A stretch of DNA of 30,757 bases from Chloroflexota bacterium. GTDB taxonomy: Bacteria > Chloroflexota > UBA11872. Shown piece after piece: positions 1 to 7,434 of this stretch. Made by a program: the position numbers and the translations under genes. The DNA is taken from positions 1 to 30,757 of the forward strand of contig JAPOXI010000017.1 of assembly GCA_026707185.1 (NCBI GenBank). The letters are read 5' to 3'. Position 1 is the first letter of the stretch; the number at the start of each line of letters is the position of its first letter. Below the pieces are notes generated by a model. It searched no databases. It worked only from the letters and a program-made list of their open reading frames with translations, and was not told where the DNA came from.

Positions 1-2
1 GT

Positions 3-167
3 ATTGAGGCGGCCCGCTTCGATCCCTTCTGGCAAGCGCCGAATCGGGCCGAGGACCCGCAGGTCTGCCGCCGCTGTTCGTATGCCCTGAGCTGCGAGGC
101 ATCCCTCGTGCGGGACGAGCTACTGGAGGACGGCGGCCAGGATGGAGACGAGGAAGAACAGCGCTGA
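3..167 (+). CDS. PD-(D/E)XK nuclease superfamily protein, C-terminal fragment
   Basis: The reading frame is open from the left edge to a TGA at 165-167, so only the last 54 residues are present. It carries a cysteine cluster C-R-R-C-S-Y-A-L-S-C, that is C-x2-C-x5-C. This is the usual C-terminal part of the iron-sulfur cluster in AddB, RecB-like, Dna2 and Cas4 nucleases of the PD-(D/E)XK superfamily, which process DNA ends. The nuclease core and any helicase domain lie outside the window, so whether this is AddA/AddB-like, a UvrD-type fusion or a stand-alone nuclease cannot be decided. The acidic tail (DGGQDGDEEEQR) lies antisense to the end of secG, and the two genes overlap tail to tail by about 48 nt. 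Confidence 0.6.
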   Translation: MEAARFDPFWQAPNRAEDPQVCRRCSYALSCEASLVRDELLEDGGQDGDEEEQR

Positions 168-341
168 CGCGCCGATCGTGAAGTTGAAGGTCAGCCGGTC
201 GACGCCGCGCCGGGCGTGAAAGAACGAGCTGTCGCTGCCGCCCAACGCCGAACCCATCCCCGTGTTCCGCAACTGGATCAGAACCGCGGCGATCACAATG
301 ATCGAAAGCACCAACTGGGCGAGTTGGAGGGGCGCGTTCAT
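120..341 (-). CDS. secG: Preprotein translocase subunit SecG
   Basis: This is a 73-residue protein with two hydrophobic segments (about residues 5-23 and 52-72) joined by a polar loop that holds the SecG-type stretch LIQLRNTGMGSALGGSDSS. SecG is the small accessory subunit of the SecYEG channel in the cytoplasmic membrane and assists SecA-driven export. The ATG at 341 is chosen because the family's N-terminal membrane helix begins right after it; the open frame upstream runs antisense through pdxA and looks non-coding. The start lies 4 nt after the stop of the PdxA-family gene, so secG is probably the last gene of that operon, although its function is unrelated. Its 3' end overlaps the nuclease gene on the other strand. 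Confidence 0.9.
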   Translation of the reverse strand: MNAPLQLAQLVLSIIVIAAVLIQLRNTGMGSALGGSDSSFFHARRGVDRLTFNFTIGASALFFLVSILAAVLQ

Positions 342-345
342 TCGG

Positions 346-1365
346 TCAGGCAGTCTCCGGGGCCGCCGGGCGTCCGTCGCTGACGGCCATGGTGGCGGCG
401 ATCTCAATGGCCATCTCCATACTATCCGCCCGCGCCACCCCTTGTCCGGCAATGTCGAAGGCCGTCCCGTGGTCCACGCTCGTCCGAATGATGGGCAGCC
501 CCACGGACACGTTGATTCCGTCAAAGAACCCGGCCACCTTCACGGCCACATGCCCCTGGTCGTGATACATCGCCACCACCCCATCGAACGTCCCGTTTCG
601 CGCCCGGTTGAAGACGGTATCGCCCGGCTCGGGCCCGGTGGCGTCAATGCCGTCCTTGCGCGCATCGTTGATGGCCGGCCGAATGAACGCGTCGTCCTCG
701 TGTCCGAACAGGCCGCCTTCCCCCGCGTGCGGATTGAGCCCGCAAACGGCGATTCGCGGCTCCCGGATCGCCATCCTCCGCAGCGTCTCGTCCAGCAGGC
801 CAATCACGTGGCGCACGTTTTCTCGCGTCACGCGCTCAATGGCCTTCCGCAGCGAGACGTGGGTGCTGTTGTGAATCACCCGTAGTCCCGGCGCCACCAG
901 CAACATGCGCGCGCCGGGCGAGTCCGTCAGGTCGGCCAGCAGCTCGGTATGTCCCGCGTAGTTGTATCCGGCGGCGTTGATGGCGGCCTTGTTGAGCGGC
1001 GCCGTGACAATCGCCGCCACCCGGCCGTCGAGCGCAAGCTTGGTGGCCACGATAACCGCCTCCGCCGCGGCGGCGCCGGCCCTGGCGTCGACTATCCCCA
1101 CCGGCACGTCGTTCAGATCGCGTCTCCAGGGGTCGTAGACCTGGATCCCATGGATCCCTCGGTCCAGCGAGTCCAGTTCAACGGCGGCGACCTTGAGGCC
1201 AACCGCGCCCGCAGCCCGTTCCATCGTCCGCAAGTCACCGACCACGACGGCCCGGCAGGCGGCTCGAATTTCCGGGTTCGCCAGGGCCTTCGCCGTGATC
1301 TCAGGTCCGACACCGGCCGGGTCGCCCATGGTGACGGCAATCAACGGGCGCTGATCGGCGGGCAT
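346..1365 (-). CDS. pdxA2: PdxA-family 4-phospho-acid-sugar / 4-hydroxythreonine-4-phosphate dehydrogenase
   Basis: The 339-residue protein spans the full PdxA family length. It shows the N-terminal TMGDPAGVGPEI motif, the substrate-binding GHTEL (His139-Thr140), and three metal-site histidines: STH (His169), NPHAGEGG (His213) and YHDQGH (His268). PdxA proper oxidises 4-phosphohydroxy-L-threonine in vitamin B6 synthesis. Its PdxA2 paralogues oxidise 4-phospho-D-threonate or 4-phospho-erythronate, with decarboxylation to dihydroxyacetone phosphate. Because the gene directly follows a DUF1537 kinase, the PdxA2 role is inferred. The ATG at 1365 has a GAGG 6 nt upstream; a GTG at 1380 would add five residues but lacks a ribosome site. 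The substrate is not determined by sequence alone. Confidence 0.87.
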   Translation of the reverse strand: MPADQRPLIAVTMGDPAGVGPEITAKALANPEIRAACRAVVVGDLRTMERAAGAVGLKVAAVELDSLDRGIHGIQVYDPWRRDLNDVPVGIVDARAGAAAAEAVIVATKLALDGRVAAIVTAPLNKAAINAAGYNYAGHTELLADLTDSPGARMLLVAPGLRVIHNSTHVSLRKAIERVTRENVRHVIGLLDETLRRMAIREPRIAVCGLNPHAGEGGLFGHEDDAFIRPAINDARKDGIDATGPEPGDTVFNRARNGTFDGVVAMYHDQGHVAVKVAGFFDGINVSVGLPIIRTSVDHGTAFDIAGQGVARADSMEMAIEIAATMAVSDGRPAAPETA

Positions 1366-1420
1366 CAAATCCTCGGTCACGTGCGGCGAGGCATTCGACG
1401 CTCGCCGGCAAGCCGTGACG

Positions 1421-2653
1421 TCATGCTGCTTGGCTCACCCTGGAGCATAGGCGCCTGTAGGCGGTAATCAGCGCGTCTGGACCTCCCATGTTCCCACCCT
1501 TGGTGACCACAGACACCACCCGGCGTGTACCGCGCAGCGCATGCCCGGCCGGCACGCCCCACTCGATCTCCCCCAGGACTTCGATCGCATCCACCTCCAG
1601 CTCATCCAGAGCGGCGCGTGCGGTATCCCCGCCGGTGAGAATCAGGCCCGGCTGGTCGCCGACGCCAACGATGACACTGCAAAGTTGGCCGACGCACCGT
1701 AGCTGCCGCCGGCGCTCCTCGGGCCGTGGCGCCGTTCCCTCAATCGTCGTGTCGAAGATGACCAGCCGCTCGCCCGGCCGGTTGAGGCGCGTCGCCCGAA
1801 CCGCGGCTTCGATGTCCGCTCCGCTTCGTATTCGCATCCGCCGTGCATGCCCCGTTGCCAACGCACGCTCGACCTGAACTTCGGTGTGAGCGCTGGGTGT
1901 ACCCACCACGGCCGCCACGAATCCCGATCGTCCCGGGTCCGCGGATTGGGCTGAGTCCTGATCGGTCTGCGCCAGGTACTCGGCAAGCCCGGCCGAACCC
2001 GCGCTGATGCGCCCGACATCCGACGCGCGAAGGCCCAACGCGATCGCGCGCAGGTCGCCGTCCGTCTCCACGTCCGGGACCACGACGTCGGCACCGGATC
2101 TCTGTGCCGTCGTGATTGCGTCGACAAAGCTGTGCAAATCTCCCCGCACGACGTCACGCGGCACCCACTCGGTCGTCAGGCCGGCGCTCTCCCGCAGAAG
2201 AGTCGGAATGTGCGATTCCAATACCGGTGTCAGCGGATCGCGTCCCGGAGCGGCTTCGGCAACGGGCAGGCCGTGCAACCGGTGTATCCCATCCACCGTC
2301 GTCCGGCCGCCGGTCGGATAGGCGGGCGCAAAGACCAGCGGCCCTGAGCCGGCGGCGTCGCACAGCGCTCGCAACTCGGCCCCAATGTTCCCGCGCAGCA
2401 GGGAATCCGTCTTCTTGTAGATCCGCGCCGATGTTCCGCATTGGAGCGTGCGAAACGCGGACGTCACGCTCGCGGCGGCGTTGGCCGCCGGAACGTGCCT
2501 GGTTTCGGTGCTCAGGGCAACCAATGATCCGTGCGATGGCCACACGCCCGGACGGGTCGAAACCATGGTCTGCAGGCCGGCCTTCCGAAACTGCAGCGCG
2601 GTATCCAGCGCCCCGGTTAGGTCGTCGGCAATGACGGCCCAGCACTCGGCCAC
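1421..2653 (-). CDS. Four-carbon acid sugar kinase (DUF1537 family)
   Basis: The 410-residue protein begins with the DUF1537 signature ADDLTGA (residues 9-15), has the KKTDSLLRGNIGAE motif near residue 105, and ends with the C-terminal nucleotide-binding motifs TGGDTA and TKGGNMGGPDAL. Family members (DtnK, OtnK) phosphorylate the 4-hydroxyl of D-threonate or D-/L-erythronate in the cytoplasm, feeding a PdxA2-type dehydrogenase. That enzyme is encoded next, 55 nt downstream. The GTG start at 2653 directly abuts the TGA of the LarA-family gene (TGAGTG), which points to translational coupling. The kinase-dehydrogenase pair is the characterised core of four-carbon acid sugar catabolism. Which epimer is used here is unknown. 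Confidence 0.87.
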   Translation of the reverse strand: MAECWAVIADDLTGALDTALQFRKAGLQTMVSTRPGVWPSHGSLVALSTETRHVPAANAAASVTSAFRTLQCGTSARIYKKTDSLLRGNIGAELRALCDAAGSGPLVFAPAYPTGGRTTVDGIHRLHGLPVAEAAPGRDPLTPVLESHIPTLLRESAGLTTEWVPRDVVRGDLHSFVDAITTAQRSGADVVVPDVETDGDLRAIALGLRASDVGRISAGSAGLAEYLAQTDQDSAQSADPGRSGFVAAVVGTPSAHTEVQVERALATGHARRMRIRSGADIEAAVRATRLNRPGERLVIFDTTIEGTAPRPEERRRQLRCVGQLCSVIVGVGDQPGLILTGGDTARAALDELEVDAIEVLGEIEWGVPAGHALRGTRRVVSVVTKGGNMGGPDALITAYRRLCSRVSQAA

Positions 2654-3919
2654 TCAGGCCACCAGCGGCAACGTGTCCGGTGCGTGCGTCAAGACCCCGA
2701 CACGTGGCTCGGAGCCGCTAGTCCGTGCCAGGGCCGAAAGCGCCGTTTCAACATCCAGTGCCGTATCGAACCCAAGTGCCGCCGTCTCATGCGGCGCGAT
2801 GCCGTCCGATACCAGCACCACCCGCGCGTATTCGCGGACCCTGGCCCAGGCCACGGCCAGCGAGGCGGCCACCCGGTCGTCGATCTCGTTGCGCTCGTAG
2901 CGCCGCAACAACTCATCCGCTGGCTGCGCCGTGTAGTCCAGCATGTCGGGATGTGTCACGGCCACGCCTTCCGGGCACGGCGTCACCACGATGATGGTCC
3001 CGCCCGGCCGCACCATCAGCATCGCCGGATACAGGCTCTTATGGGCTTGCCAGAACTCGATGTCGCACGGATGCGACCCGGCCACCACCGCGTCCAGCCC
3101 GGCGGGCGCGCGAACGCCGTAGATGCGCCGGGCGTCTTCGACGGCCCGTCGATAGGTGGGACGCGTGGCGCCAAAGCGAGCGGTCACTATCCGTCCGTCG
3201 GCATTGAGCGTCACGTTCAGCACGTGTCGCATGCCGCAGCGTTCGGCTATCAACTCCATCTCGGCGCGCACCGGCGTGTCGACTTGTCCCAGCAACGGCG
3301 TCCGCGCCCGGGCGCTGAACATGTGCGTGGCGGCCGTGGTGGCGGCCCCCGATACCCCCGGCTGCACGATCTTGGCGCCCGCCGAGAACCCAGCAATGTG
3401 GTGCGGCACCACCGCGCCGGTTCCAATCACGATGTCGGCCTCGAACAAGTGCTCGTTGACCTCGATCGGCGTCCCGCTCGGTGTCACGCCCAGGTCGCGC
3501 AGGGGCGCCGTGCGGTGGTCGTGCTGCGTCACGCGCACCCGCCCCAGCACCTCGTCGCCGACCTTGCGCCTCACCTCGGCGTCCGTCATCGGCCGATGCG
3601 TGCCCAGGGCGATCATTACGAGGATGCCGTCCGGGACGATGCCGGCCGCTTCCAGGTCGTCCAGGATCGGCGGCAGCAGCAGGTCTGCCGGCGTCTCCCG
3701 CGTAATGTCGTCGATCAGCACAAGCGCGCTCGCCTTGCCGCGCGCCGCCTCGCGCAACGATTCAGACCCGATCGGGTTGTCCAGCGCCTCTCGAATCAGC
3801 GCTTGAGGGTTGCGCGCGGGCGGTGTGGCGCGGGGCGTGTAGACACCCGCAATCTCAACGCCCATGCCGCGCACGGCCAGCGTCTCTTCGCCGTACGGCA
3901 GGTCGAATCTGCGGATCAT
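2654..3919 (-). CDS. LarA-family nickel-pincer racemase/epimerase (DUF2088)
   Basis: This 421-residue protein has the usual LarA length and layout. The catalytic and nickel-binding residues known from lactate racemase fall at almost the same numbers: His108 in ALGTH, His173/His174 in PHHIAGF, Lys183 in GAKIVQPG, and His199 in ATHMF. LarA uses a nickel-pincer nucleotide made by LarB, LarC and LarE to racemise 2-hydroxy acids. Homologues act on malate, aromatic hydroxy acids or sugar acids. No larBCE genes are in the window. Next to a DUF1537 kinase and PdxA2, a role as C2 epimerase of a four-carbon sugar acid is a reasonable inference. The ATG at 3919 follows a GGCGGGAAG purine-rich stretch, 21 nt after the FAH gene. 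Confidence 0.85.
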   Translation of the reverse strand: MIRRFDLPYGEETLAVRGMGVEIAGVYTPRATPPARNPQALIREALDNPIGSESLREAARGKASALVLIDDITRETPADLLLPPILDDLEAAGIVPDGILVMIALGTHRPMTDAEVRRKVGDEVLGRVRVTQHDHRTAPLRDLGVTPSGTPIEVNEHLFEADIVIGTGAVVPHHIAGFSAGAKIVQPGVSGAATTAATHMFSARARTPLLGQVDTPVRAEMELIAERCGMRHVLNVTLNADGRIVTARFGATRPTYRRAVEDARRIYGVRAPAGLDAVVAGSHPCDIEFWQAHKSLYPAMLMVRPGGTIIVVTPCPEGVAVTHPDMLDYTAQPADELLRRYERNEIDDRVAASLAVAWARVREYARVVLVSDGIAPHETAALGFDTALDVETALSALARTSGSEPRVGVLTHAPDTLPLVA

Positions 3920-3940
3920 GCCGCTTCCCGCCAGGGTGCC

Positions 3941-4765
3941 TTAGGCGGCCACCACCGGGTTACTCAACACGCCCACGCCTTCCACCTCGATCTCGATCAC
4001 GTCGCCCGGCGACAGCGCCGACGGCCCGGCGCACGTGCCCGTGTAGATGCAATCGCCGGGATTCAGCGTGACGCCCTGCGAGGTGTACGCAACCAGGGCC
4101 GCTACGTTGAACAGCAGGTCGTTGGTGTTGCTGTGCTGCTTGGTTTCGCCGTTCAGCCGGGCCATGATCTCGAGGTTGGAGGGATCGAGGTCGGTGGCGA
4201 TGCATGGGCCAAGCGGCGCAAACGTGTCCATCCCCTTGCCCATCAGCAGCACGCCGGTTGCCATTTCCTTGAACTGCAGGCCCCGCGCGCTGACGTCGTT
4301 GCCGCAGCTGTAGCCCAGCACGTAGTCCAGCGCTTCGTCCTCGGAGACGTTCCTACACGTCTTCCCGATCACTGCCACCAGCTCGGCCTCGTAATGCACC
4401 TCGCCGAACGGATCCTTCTGCAGGTCCGGGTCGTTCATCGACTGGGTGAACTTTGCCGGGTCCGGCAGCACGATCGGTGCTCCGGGTCCTGTGATGGCTG
4501 AGTTGGGCTTCATGAACAGCATCGGGAACTTCGGAATCGCGTCCTCGTCGTGGCCTTCCAGGATGTGCGCCAGATAGTTGGCCCCAACGGCGATCACGTT
4601 GCCGGGATCCACCGGCGCCAGCAATTCCAGATCGTCCACCGTGCCGATCTGCGCTCCGACCTCGTAGTCGCCAAACATGTCGCCGCTGACGGCGTAAACG
4701 GCGCCTGACTCCTTCAAAGAGCCGAGGGCCGACCCGGATTCGGTGGCGTAGCGAACGAATTTCAT
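3941..4765 (-). CDS. Fumarylacetoacetate hydrolase (FAH) family protein
   Basis: The 274-residue protein is of the single-domain FAH type. It has the metal-binding HYEAELVAVIGK (E-x-E), the GNDVSARGLQ segment with the next metal-site Asp, KGMDTFAPLGP, and a C-terminal segment ending in an EVEGVGVLSNPV stretch. The family cleaves or decarboxylates beta-keto and 2-keto acids (fumarylpyruvate, acylpyruvates, oxaloacetate) or dehydrates sugar acids such as 2,4-diketo-3-deoxy forms. The usual GTPxGVG loop is replaced here by GTCAGPSALSPGD, so the substrate pocket may differ. It is the first gene of the tight acid-sugar group (21 nt before the LarA-family gene) and may handle a keto-acid product of it. 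A 60-nt gap separates it from the upstream hydrolase gene. Confidence 0.82.
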   Translation of the reverse strand: MKFVRYATESGSALGSLKESGAVYAVSGDMFGDYEVGAQIGTVDDLELLAPVDPGNVIAVGANYLAHILEGHDEDAIPKFPMLFMKPNSAITGPGAPIVLPDPAKFTQSMNDPDLQKDPFGEVHYEAELVAVIGKTCRNVSEDEALDYVLGYSCGNDVSARGLQFKEMATGVLLMGKGMDTFAPLGPCIATDLDPSNLEIMARLNGETKQHSNTNDLLFNVAALVAYTSQGVTLNPGDCIYTGTCAGPSALSPGDVIEIEVEGVGVLSNPVVAA

Positions 4766-4825
4766 GCCCAGTGTCCGTCGTGTGGTGCACGCGTCAGCGC
4801 GAAGGCTATCACTACCTGTTCGAGG

Positions 4826-5602
4826 TCAGAGCCCGAAGAAACGCACCAGTTCGGCCCGCAATTCGTCGGGCGCCTCAAGGCTTGGCCAATGGCCCGCGTC
4901 GGGCAGCGTAAAGACCTCGGCGGCGGCCAACCGGGCAGCCAGAATCTGAACGTCGCTATCGCTCACAAACGGATCGTCCGAGCCGCGCACCAGCAGCGTC
5001 GGCGCCGTGATATCGGTCGCGTCCTCCAGCAACACCCGCCGAGCGCTGCTGGCCAGGCATCCGGCTATCAGGTCGGCGTCCACGTCGGCCGTCGCGTCGC
5101 GCATCGCGGCAAAGTGTCCCTCCGCAAGCTCCTCCACCAGCCCCGCGCGCAGCCACGCGTCGGCCCCGTCGGCATCCCAGCCACCGTTCTCGATTCCGTT
5201 CAGCCGCTCCACGCTTGCACGCGGATCCCGGTCGAACCCCGCCGTCGCAATCAGGGCCAGGTGGCTGACGTGGCTCGGGAAGCGAGCGGCGAAGTTCAGC
5301 GCGACCAGTCCTCCGTAAGCGTGCCCCACGATCGGTACCGCCTCGGTGTTTCCCTGCGCGTGCAACACGCGGTGCACCAGCGTCGCCGCGTCGTCGATGG
5401 ATCCAGTCGCGTTCCCGCGTTCGCTCCGGCCGAAACCTGGAAAGTCCAGCACAAAAGCGCGGCACGTGTCCGCCAAACCCTGCGTGACCAGGTCCCAAGC
5501 GACGCCACCAGGCCCGATTCCGTGCATGAATAGGACGGTGGTGCTGCCAGCACCTCGCACGTCCAGCGAAACGCTGCGATTGTCTACGGTGACCAGGGGC
5601 AT
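4826..5602 (-). CDS. Alpha/beta hydrolase fold protein with Ala at the nucleophile position
   Basis: The 258-residue protein has the alpha/beta hydrolase layout: an oxyanion-hole segment FMHGIGPGG (26-33), a DFPGFGRSER loop, a nucleophile elbow at 93-98, a cap region, the acid in RGSDDPF (Asp209/Asp210) and the histidine in DAGHWPSLEAP (His238). The elbow reads G-H-A-Y-G-G, so Ala95 (codon GCT at 5320-5318) replaces the catalytic Ser. It therefore cannot form the normal acyl-enzyme and may be a non-hydrolytic or cofactor-free enzyme, a binding protein, or inactive. The ATG at 5602 fits the family N-terminus; the longer open frame runs antisense within the HPRT gene's end. It begins 4 nt after the HPRT stop, so the two are co-transcribed. 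Confidence 0.82.
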   Translation of the reverse strand: MPLVTVDNRSVSLDVRGAGSTTVLFMHGIGPGGVAWDLVTQGLADTCRAFVLDFPGFGRSERGNATGSIDDAATLVHRVLHAQGNTEAVPIVGHAYGGLVALNFAARFPSHVSHLALIATAGFDRDPRASVERLNGIENGGWDADGADAWLRAGLVEELAEGHFAAMRDATADVDADLIAGCLASSARRVLLEDATDITAPTLLVRGSDDPFVSDSDVQILAARLAAAEVFTLPDAGHWPSLEAPDELRAELVRFFGL

Positions 5603-5606
5603 CAGG

Positions 5607-6209
5607 CTAAGCGCCGCCTTTCGAATCCATCGCGTCGGCTTCCGCAATATACGGCAGCCCCCGGTAGCGCCCATCCAAGTCGAGCCCGTAGCCAACCACG
5701 AATATGTTTTCGATCTCAAACCCCACCCAGCGCGGGTTGACCTCAATCACGCGGCGCGAGGGCTTGTCCAGCAACGTCACCACCTCGATCGAACGCGGCC
5801 CTCGGGACTCCAGCAACGCCAGAGCGGCCGCCATCGTGCGGCCGGTATCCACGATGTCCTCCACGATCAGCACGTCCCGCCCGGCGATGTCGCAATCCAG
5901 GTCCTTCACGACCTGCACCTCGCCGCTCGACTCGCGACCGTCATAGGAGGCCAGCGCCAGCGACTCCACCCGATGCGCCGTGCTCAGGGCGCGCGTGAGG
6001 TCGGCGGCAAAGATAAACGCCCCGTGCAGCACCAGCACCAGCACCGGCTCGCGGTCGGCGTAAACCGCCGAAATCTCGGCGCCAAGCTCGCCAACGCGCT
6101 GAGCAATGGCCTCGGCGGAAATAACCGGCGGCAACTGCGCGCCAGATTCTGTGCCCGCCGATGCTTCGGTGACAGTCCCGCGATCTCGAGACGCCTCGGT
6201 GACTTGCAA
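5607..6209 (-). CDS. hpt: Hypoxanthine phosphoribosyltransferase
   Basis: The product transfers phosphoribose from PRPP to hypoxanthine or guanine in purine salvage. It shows the PRPP-binding loop VLIVEDIVDTGRTM, the LHGAF segment near the N-terminus, LLDKPSRR, and the C-terminal base-binding region with VGFEIENIFVVGYGLD followed by RGLPYIA. Family length is about 175-185 residues. The start is unclear: a TTG at 6209 gives 200 residues, a TTG at 6134 gives 175, and the only ATG (6335) would overlap the divergent mug gene and adds residues that do not look like HPRT. None has a clear ribosome site. Bacterial hpt often sits near tilS and ftsH, neither of which is here; instead it leads an alpha/beta hydrolase gene. 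Confidence 0.88.
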   Translation of the reverse strand: MQVTEASRDRGTVTEASAGTESGAQLPPVISAEAIAQRVGELGAEISAVYADREPVLVLVLHGAFIFAADLTRALSTAHRVESLALASYDGRESSGEVQVVKDLDCDIAGRDVLIVEDIVDTGRTMAAALALLESRGPRSIEVVTLLDKPSRRVIEVNPRWVGFEIENIFVVGYGLDLDGRYRGLPYIAEADAMDSKGGA

Positions 6210-6259
6210 TCCATTTGGTTCAATGTCGATCTGCGAAAAGTGTGCGGAGTTTGGCCGTA

Positions 6260-6847
6260 ATGCCGCAAACGACCTGCCAAGGCTCGGACGGCGGGTGCGC
6301 GAAGCCCGCGACGACGCTCCCTGAATACCTTGCACCCGGACTCGACATTGTGCTCGTCGGCATCAATCCCGGCGCCTACTCCGTTCGGGCCGGCCACTAC
6401 TACGCCCGTCCCGGCAATCGCTTCTGGAACGCTGCCAACCAGGCCGGTCTATTCGGCGAGCCCTTGGGACCAGCAGCCGACGCCCGCGTGTTGGAGTTCG
6501 GTATCGGACTCACCGACGTCGTGCAGCGCCCAACCCCGACGGCCAGGGATCTTCGAGCAGCCGACTACCGCCGCTGGGCGCCGGTCCTCAAGGAGAAAGT
6601 CAGGCGCTTCCGGCCCCGCATCGTCTGCTTTCAGGGCATCGGCGGCTATCGCAACTACCTCAGATATGGCGAAGGCCTCTCTGCACCGCCGCGCCTGAGG
6701 CCGGGGCGTCAGGCCCGCGCGCTGGAATCGTCAGTGGTGTTTCTGGTTCCGAGTCCCAGCGGTTTGAACACGCGCTACTCGTTCGAAGACCTCGTCGGCT
6801 GCTACCGGCAGCTCAAGGCATTGCGCGACGAACTCAGCAGCGTGTAG
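6260..6847 (+). CDS. mug: Mug/TDG-type mismatch-specific uracil-DNA glycosylase
   Basis: The 195-residue protein has the two signature motifs of family 2 uracil-DNA glycosylases. The first is VGINPG (Asn36 is the activating residue position) followed by the GHYYARPGNRFW wedge region; the second is the VFLVPSPSGLNT loop, equivalent to the NPSGLS of Escherichia coli Mug. Such enzymes excise uracil, thymine or ethenocytosine opposite guanine. The ATG at 6260 is preferred because GGAG lies about 10 nt upstream; an in-frame ATG at 6215 would add 15 residues of no family character. It is transcribed away from hpt with a gap of only about 50 nt, and converges on the small membrane-protein gene at 6872. 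Confidence 0.86.
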   Translation: MPQTTCQGSDGGCAKPATTLPEYLAPGLDIVLVGINPGAYSVRAGHYYARPGNRFWNAANQAGLFGEPLGPAADARVLEFGIGLTDVVQRPTPTARDLRAADYRRWAPVLKEKVRRFRPRIVCFQGIGGYRNYLRYGEGLSAPPRLRPGRQARALESSVVFLVPSPSGLNTRYSFEDLVGCYRQLKALRDELSSV

Positions 6848-6871
6848 GCAATGCCCGCGGCCGCTGCCGAT

Positions 6872-7186
6872 TTAGCTTCCGCCGACCCCCGCCGTCCGTT
6901 TCAGATCGTCCAGCGCTCGCCGCGCCTGCTCCAGCGTGGATCGCGCCGCCGCCCGCCCTCGGTGGTATTGGATGATTGGCGGCAGAACACGCGTCTCGAT
7001 AATCGAGTCCACGCGCTTATTTGTCCGTTCCACCTTCGCTGCGGTCCGCCGTAGCCCTCGGCGCACGTTCACCGTCGCTTCCACGATGGCAATGGCACCA
7101 AGAACCCCGGCCACGAACGCCGCCAGCCCGATGATCAGCCCCTGGATGACCAGGATGATGATCGCGATGTCGCGCGCGATTTCCAT
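6872..7186 (-). CDS. Small membrane protein with C-terminal helical region
   Basis: The 104-residue protein has one long hydrophobic N-terminal region (about residues 7-38, Gly/Ala/Ile-rich, either one long or two short membrane helices). A charged, probably helical cytoplasmic part follows (RRGLRRTAAKVERTNKRVD and on to the end). I do not recognise the family; the layout resembles DUF948-type single-span proteins. Its ATG overlaps the stop of the YtxH-like gene (TGATG), so it is translationally coupled and is the last gene of the DUF58-TgpA operon. A role linked to the cell envelope is inferred only from this context. Confidence 0.6.
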   Translation of the reverse strand: MEIARDIAIIILVIQGLIIGLAAFVAGVLGAIAIVEATVNVRRGLRRTAAKVERTNKRVDSIIETRVLPPIIQYHRGRAAARSTLEQARRALDDLKRTAGVGGS

Positions 7187-7434
7187 CAGCCCCGACCGCG
7201 CCGTCCCCGGCTGCGTCGGCGACGGCGCCCGCGCGAGCGCTGGGAGCGGCGGCGCACCGTGGTTTCAGCCTCTCGGGCCGCCTGCTCCGCCGAGTTGCGG
7301 ACGGCACTCAACCGTTCCGGCAGCGTGTCCATGATCTTCTGCGCCCGCTGGGGCGCCGCAATCGTGCCTATCGCTCCGCCCACAAAAAACCCAATCACAG
7401 CGCCGATGATGACCCAGGCCATGGTTGAGTCCAC
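7186..7434 (-). CDS. YtxH-like small membrane protein with Arg-rich tail
   Basis: The 82-residue protein starts with a Gly-rich membrane helix (AWVIIGAVIGFFVGGAIG) followed by APQRAQKIMDTLPERL. This is the layout of YtxH-domain proteins, where a glycine-zipper helix precedes an amphipathic region. The last 22 residues contain 14 arginines, a strongly basic tail that could bind phospholipid, nucleic acid or an anionic polymer. The GTG at 7434 directly follows the upstream stop (TGAGTG); an ATG at 7422 is an alternative. It is coupled to genes on both sides. YtxH proteins are loosely tied to stress in Gram-positive bacteria, and no precise role can be given. Confidence 0.65.
   Translation of the reverse strand: MDSTMAWVIIGAVIGFFVGGAIGTIAAPQRAQKIMDTLPERLSAVRNSAEQAAREAETTVRRRSQRSRGRRRRRSRGRRGRG

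Noticed and set aside
262..885. A 207-codon plus-strand frame opposite pdxA2
   Set aside because: Low-complexity His/Arg/Gly composition typical of an antisense frame, and the pdxA2 motifs on the other strand are decisive.
2684..4501. A 605-codon open frame on the plus strand opposite the LarA and FAH genes
   Set aside because: It is the antisense of two well-supported genes in GC-rich DNA, is rich in Arg/His/Gln with no domain, and has no ribosome site.
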